From the NCBI GenBank assembly GCA_023428065.1, contig JAEYZI010000060.1, positions 1-33,001 on the forward strand: a stretch of 33,001 nt of DNA. The letters run 5' to 3'. Shown one piece after another: positions 29,745 to 33,001 of the stretch. The notes under the pieces were generated by a model that did no database searches, had not been told where the DNA came from, and saw only the letters and a list, made by a program, of their open reading frames with translations. Each line of letters starts with the position of its first letter. Within the stretch, counting starts at the first letter, position 1. The translations under genes were made by a program, and so were the position numbers. The DNA comes from Actinomycetes bacterium (GTDB taxonomy: Bacteria; Actinomycetota; Actinomycetes; Actinomycetales; Microbacteriaceae).

Positions 29745-30269
29745 CTACGCCCGCTGCAGCGCGACGACCTCCCGGGGCGCGAGCCGCTCGCGCCCCCCGA
29801 GGCCGTCGAGCTCGAGCACGACGGCGGTGCCGGCGAGCTCCCACCCGGCGCGCTCGATGAGCCGCTGGGACGCCCCGAGGGTGCCGCCGGTCGCGAGCAC
29901 GTCGTCGACGAGCAGCACGCGGGTGCCGGCGGGGAGCTGGTCGGTGTGCACCTCGAGGGTCGCCTCGCCGTACTCGAGCTGGTAGCTCTCGCTGAGCGTC
30001 TCGCCCGGGAGCTTGCCCTTCTTCCGCACGAGCAGCAGGCCGTGGCCCGAGCGGGCTGCGGCCGCCGCGGCGAGTGCGAACCCGCGCGCCTCCACCCCCG
30101 CGATCACGTCGAACGATCCCTCGAAGGGCGCCACGAGCGCATCCGCGACCGCCGCGAGCGCCGCGCCGTCGGCGAAGACGGGGGTGAGGTCGCGGAACAG
30201 GATGCCGGGCTCGGGGAAGTCGGGGATCAGACGGGTGAGGGCGTGCAGGTGCGAGGTCGCGTCGGTCAC
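29745..30269 (-). CDS. apt: Adenine phosphoribosyltransferase
   Basis: A 174-residue salvage enzyme that makes AMP from adenine and PRPP. It has the start LIPDFPEPGILFRDLTPVFAD, the IAGVEARGFALAAAAAARSG segment, the KLPGETLSESYQLEYG flexible loop region and the PRPP-binding motif VLLVDDVLATGGT. The GTG at 30269 lies 4 bases after the kynureninase stop, so both are probably in one transcript. Confidence 0.96.
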   Translation of the reverse strand: MTDATSHLHALTRLIPDFPEPGILFRDLTPVFADGAALAAVADALVAPFEGSFDVIAGVEARGFALAAAAAARSGHGLLLVRKKGKLPGETLSESYQLEYGEATLEVHTDQLPAGTRVLLVDDVLATGGTLGASQRLIERAGWELAGTAVVLELDGLGGRERLAPREVVALQRA

Positions 30270-30273
30270 CTGT

Positions 30274-31584
30274 TCAGGCTAGCGGCGCGCGGATGGACGA
30301 CCGCTCGGAGCGGTGCGGTGCGGGAGGGGCCGACACCGGAGGGCGCGCCCGTCGGTCGGCGAGCGCATCCCGGATCGCCCGCACCCCGGCCTCGACCTCC
30401 GCGAACGAGGTCGAGAGCGGCGAGCAGCCGAGCCGCAGCCCGTCGGGGCGGCGGAAGTCGGGGATGACGCCCGCCGCCCAGAGGCGGGGGAGCAGTTCCG
30501 CGAAGCGCGGGTGGTCGATCGTGACGTGCCCGCCGCGACGCGCGGGGTCGCGCGGAGAGGCGAGGCGCGCATCCGGCAGCTCGGCGTCGACGAGCGAGAT
30601 GGCGTACTCGGTGAGGGCGATCGATTTCGCGCGGATCGCGTCGAGGCCCGCCTCGGCGATGAGGGCGACCATGTCGACGAGGGGCTGCATCGCGAGCACC
30701 GGGGGAGTACCGGTGAGGAATCCGCGGATGCCGCGCGCGGGCTCGTAGCCCTGGCCCATCTCGAAGGGTGCCCGCCCGCCCATCCCGCCCTGGATCGGTT
30801 GCCGCAGCTCGCTCTGGAGCTCGCTGCGCACGTACATGAACGCGGGCGCGCCCGGACCGCCGTTGAGGTACTTGTAGCCGCAGCCGACCGCGAGGTCGAC
30901 GCCCCACGCGTCGAGCGGGGTGGGCACGACTCCCGCGCTGTGGCAGAGGTCCCAGAGGGCGAGGGCGCCCGCGTCGTGCAGCACCGAGGTGATGCCGCGC
31001 ACGTCGGCGAGGTAGCCCGAGCGGTAGGCGACCGAGCTGAACAGGCCGAGCGCGGTGCGCTCGCCCACGGCATCCGCGACCGCCTCGGGCGTCACGCCGC
31101 CCGCGGGGTCGGGGTCGAGCCAGCGCAGCGTGAGCCCGCGCTCGGCGGCGATGCCCTCGAGCAGGTAGCGGTCGCTCGGGAAGTTGCCGCGGTCGAGGAT
31201 CACCTCGTCGCGCCCGGGCCGCGCGTCGAGGGCGGCGCGGGTGAGCTTGTAGATGAGCACCGAGGTGGAGTCGGCGACGGCGACCTGACCGGGGGCGGCG
31301 CCGAGCACGTGCGCGCCGAGGGCGTCGCCGAGCGTGAGCGGCAGCGCGAGCCAGCCCTCGTCCCACCCGCGGATGAGCCGCCCGCCCCACCCCTCGCGCG
31401 CGAACCGCTCGAGGCGTTCGACGGATGCCGTGAGCGGCCGCCCGAGGGAGTTGCCGTCGAGGTAGGCGACGAGCCCGTCGCTCGGCACGAAGCGCTCGCG
31501 GTAGGCGCGGAGCGGGTCGGCGGCGTCGAGCGGATGCGGGTCGGGCGCGGGCGGTTCGGGCGCGGGCGGTTCGGGCGCGGACAT
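30274..31584 (-). CDS. kynU: Kynureninase
   Basis: A 436-residue PLP enzyme that splits kynurenine to anthranilate and alanine. The PLP Lys is K238 in VGCGYKYLNGGPGAPAFMYV, and the DGNSLGRPL, FPSDRYLLEG, LWDLCHSAGVVP and YEPARGIRGFLTGTPP segments match the family. The N-terminus has a Pro-Ala-Pro-Glu repeat. A tryptophan dioxygenase and a kynurenine formamidase, its usual pathway partners, are not in the window. It is followed by apt and preceded by an unknown gene 9 bases away. Confidence 0.94.
   Translation of the reverse strand: MSAPEPPAPEPPAPDPHPLDAADPLRAYRERFVPSDGLVAYLDGNSLGRPLTASVERLERFAREGWGGRLIRGWDEGWLALPLTLGDALGAHVLGAAPGQVAVADSTSVLIYKLTRAALDARPGRDEVILDRGNFPSDRYLLEGIAAERGLTLRWLDPDPAGGVTPEAVADAVGERTALGLFSSVAYRSGYLADVRGITSVLHDAGALALWDLCHSAGVVPTPLDAWGVDLAVGCGYKYLNGGPGAPAFMYVRSELQSELRQPIQGGMGGRAPFEMGQGYEPARGIRGFLTGTPPVLAMQPLVDMVALIAEAGLDAIRAKSIALTEYAISLVDAELPDARLASPRDPARRGGHVTIDHPRFAELLPRLWAAGVIPDFRRPDGLRLGCSPLSTSFAEVEAGVRAIRDALADRRARPPVSAPPAPHRSERSSIRAPLA
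31543..31580. repeat. Two and a half 15-bp tandem repeats at the kynU start
   Basis: The unit GGGCGCGGGCGGTTC occurs at 31543-31557 and 31558-31572, then a partial copy follows to 31580. On the minus strand it encodes the Glu-Pro-Pro-Ala-Pro run just after the start Met of kynureninase. It keeps the frame and likely varies in number between strains. Confidence 0.9.
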
Positions 31585-31593
31585 GAGCCGAGG

Positions 31594-31938
31594 CTAGCGG
31601 GGCCGGCTCACGTGCCCGACCGCGGGCAGACCTCGCGGCCCGTGGCCCGCGAGGTAGCGCCGATGCGCGGCCGCGGCTGCGGCGCGGAGCGTGCGGTAGT
31701 AGCCGATGAGCTGCCGGTCGGGCGAGCGCTCCGCCCACGTGACGGCGCGGTAGCCGGTCTCGCCGCCGAGCTGCAGCATCCGGATCACGCCGTACCGCCC
31801 GCCGTCGGGCGCCGTCATCGTCCACGTGCCGGGCGGCCCCTCGACCGCCGCGAGCAGCGGATGCCACTCTCCGCGGTATCCGGAGCGCGCCCTCGCGGCG
31901 GCGTCGAGCCCGTCGCGGGGGTCGCCGTTGACGACCAT
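31594..31938 (-). CDS. Hypothetical protein
   Basis: A 114-residue protein I do not recognise. It has no signal peptide or membrane span. The sequence includes a Trp/Gly-rich middle (GEWHPLLAAVEGPPGTWTM, APDGGRYGVIRML, GYRAVTWAERS) and an Arg/Ala-rich helix near the end (TLRAAAAAAHRRYLAG). The ATG at 31938 follows GAGAGG; upstream codons in frame run toward the tRNA and are not believed. It precedes kynU by 9 bases on the same strand and may be cotranscribed. Confidence 0.7.
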   Translation of the reverse strand: MVVNGDPRDGLDAAARARSGYRGEWHPLLAAVEGPPGTWTMTAPDGGRYGVIRMLQLGGETGYRAVTWAERSPDRQLIGYYRTLRAAAAAAHRRYLAGHGPRGLPAVGHVSRPR

Positions 31939-32110
31939 GCCGTGCCTCTCCTCTCGTGACGAGCGGCCGGCCTCCGCGCTCTCGAGGGTACGCGTCGACG
32001 CCGACGCCGGGAACCTAGGATGCCTCCGCGACGCGCGGTCGGCGGATGCGGCATCCGGCACCCTCCGGACACGGTAAGGTAGGTAGCCGTGCCGGTAACG
32101 GCGCAAGCCA

Positions 32111-32184
<74 letters not shown>

Positions 32185-32230
32185 CAGAAGGTCGTCGATT
32201 TTCTGTGCAGAACAGTAGCCATGGTGCACC

Positions 32231-32356
32231 GTGTTGCTCGAGCTGGGGCACAACGAGTTGGGTGACGCTGACAAGGCGGAGCACGCGCTCGACGCGGGCG
32301 TCATCGAGTTCTTCGAAGCGGTGGGGCTGCCGGCACCGAGGCCGGTGCCGGATTGA
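32231..32356 (+). pseudogene. Possible 3' gene remnant
   Basis: Forty-one codons from GTG to TGA read as a plausible protein tail (LELGHNELGDADKAEHALDAG, VIEFFEAVGLPAPRPVPD) with GC-rich third positions. An in-frame TAG lies 13 bases before the GTG and no ribosome-binding site is present. I take it as the C-terminal piece of a gene truncated near the tRNA; the family is not recognised. A real small protein cannot be excluded. Confidence 0.35.
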
Positions 32357-32539
32357 CACTCTGGGAGACCGCTGCTGGCCGCGAGCCAACGAACTCGAAC
32401 GTGGCTTGCGTGCCGCTTGCCGTTGCCGCCACTAGCTCGACTCGCGGGGTGTCTCATGTTCAACCGGCCTCATCGTCCTGACGGGCGCCGGGCGGAATCC
32501 GGTTCGCGCTCGGACCACTAGGCATCCTCGTTCGACGAG

Positions 32540-32671
32540 ATGAGCGTGTCGCGTGAGCGCTTCGCCCGCGGCAACACTTGGCGTTTCGGCCGCGGCCCGT
32601 TGGCCGCCGTGCAGATGACGGAACTCGTGGGTCGGCTCGAATGTGACGCCATGTCCAGACAGTTTCCCTGA
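32540..32671 (+). pseudogene. Possible gene remnant or very small ORF
   Basis: Forty-three codons encode MSVSRERFARGNTWRFG then RGPLAAVQMTELVGRLECDA to a TGA. Upstream in the same frame the sequence reads MFNRPHRPDGRRAESGSRSDH before a TAG at 32519, so a longer gene may have been broken by that stop. The opposite strand is also open here, so the coding strand is uncertain. Confidence 0.25.
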
Positions 32672-32884
32672 CGTGATCAGGTCGCCGATTGGGTCCTGCG
32701 CGTCGTGCTTCCCTGTCGACTGCAAAGACTGGCCACGAAAAGCGAGTCGGACCAAGTGCCTCGTCATGCTTTCCGAATACTCGAACGGGTCATCCCCGCA
32801 CCTCTTCCCTCCGATTGAATCGAACCGGAACGATCGGGCGCGCGGCAGCGCGCATCCGCAGGCTGGGGTGAGAAAGGGGGCACC

Positions 32885-33001
32885 GTGATCTCCGAGCTCA
32901 ACCGCCTGATGGAGCACATCGAGGCGCACCTGTCCGACGACCTCGACGTCGCCGGGATGGGGCGCGCACTGGGTACCACCGAGTACCACCTGCGGCGGAT
33001 G
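32885..33001 (+). CDS. AraC family transcriptional regulator (5' part only)
   Basis: The first 39 codons of a regulator cut off by the window end. VISELNRLMEHIEAHLSDDL and DVAGMGRALGTTEYHLRRM form the start of an AraC-type helix-turn-helix. With this domain at the N-terminus, the protein probably belongs to the subgroup with a C-terminal GyrI-like effector domain (SoxS/Rob relatives), but that part is not in view. The GTG at 32885 has AGGGGG upstream at good spacing. Confidence 0.85.
   Translation, partial: MISELNRLMEHIEAHLSDDLDVAGMGRALGTTEYHLRRM

Larger units (their letters stand above)
32185..32884. other. Low-GC intergenic stretch after tRNA-Pro without an intact gene
   Basis: About 700 bases between the tRNA and the AraC gene. 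GC is visibly lower than elsewhere, and codon use in its open stretches is mixed (TTT, AAA, AGA, ATT). It holds two short protein-like fragments on the plus strand (32231-32356 and 32540-32671) and a 185-codon open stretch on the minus strand that partly overlaps the AraC gene. No direct repeat of the tRNA 3' end was seen within it. It looks like decayed, perhaps acquired, sequence. Confidence 0.6.

Noticed and set aside
32432..32989. A 185-codon minus-strand ORF after the tRNA
   Set aside because: It runs antisense into the clear AraC start and has no recognisable domain or ribosome-binding site. I mention it only within the low-GC stretch, because a decayed gene there cannot be ruled out.

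Overview
The window reads as chromosomal DNA of a high-GC actinomycete, most likely a member of the Microbacteriaceae. The support is the very GC-rich codon use, the frequent GTG starts, the many stop/start overlaps, and gene order. The left 20 kb (TPR protein, HAD phosphatase, tiny protein, tlyA, nadK, recN, pyrG, NUDIX, xerD, parA, scpA, scpB, pseudouridine synthase, cmk, der) follows, from memory, the order of Mycobacterium tuberculosis Rv1691-Rv1713. Two differences stand out. The cell-division pair usually found between recN and pyrG (steA and steB/mctB) is missing, and a two-gene ABC exporter sits between parA and scpA.

Layout: a 5S rRNA gene and its terminator (1-206) close an rRNA operon that lies mostly outside the window. 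From 259 to 6138 runs a tight chain: TPR-like protein, HAD-IIA phosphatase, a small protein with Met-His pentapeptide repeats, TlyA rRNA methylase, NAD kinase and RecN. pyrG, an ADP-ribose pyrophosphatase and xerD follow to 9442. Then come parA, the ABC exporter pair, scpAB, a pseudouridine synthase, prephenate dehydrogenase, cytidylate kinase and Der GTPase, ending at 19815. These serve chromosome segregation (XerD, ParA, ScpAB), ribosome maturation (TlyA, pseudouridine synthase, Der), nucleotide supply (PyrG, Cmk) and tyrosine synthesis (TyrA).

The right 13 kb is accessory. It holds a divergent MFS-exporter/tetR pair with a well-defined operator region, an L-lactate dehydrogenase, and a minus-strand group of HNH (DUF222) protein, short UvrA paralogue, HhH-GPD protein and P1B-type metal ATPase. 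After these come a small lipoprotein, adenine phosphoribosyltransferase, kynureninase and an unknown 114-residue protein. A tRNA-Pro(GGG) follows, then about 700 bases of visibly lower GC with only gene fragments, and the first 39 codons of an AraC-family regulator cut by the window edge.

I did not find a clear new multi-gene defence or mobile system. The most unusual signals are a perfect 18-bp inverted repeat inside tlyA whose right arm lies in an 11-residue insertion, a strong excess of the word GGATGC/GCATCC over the whole window, the paired operator-like repeats at tetR/MFS, and a P1B ATPase with TPC and QELVD motifs that is coupled to a DNA-repair-like gene.
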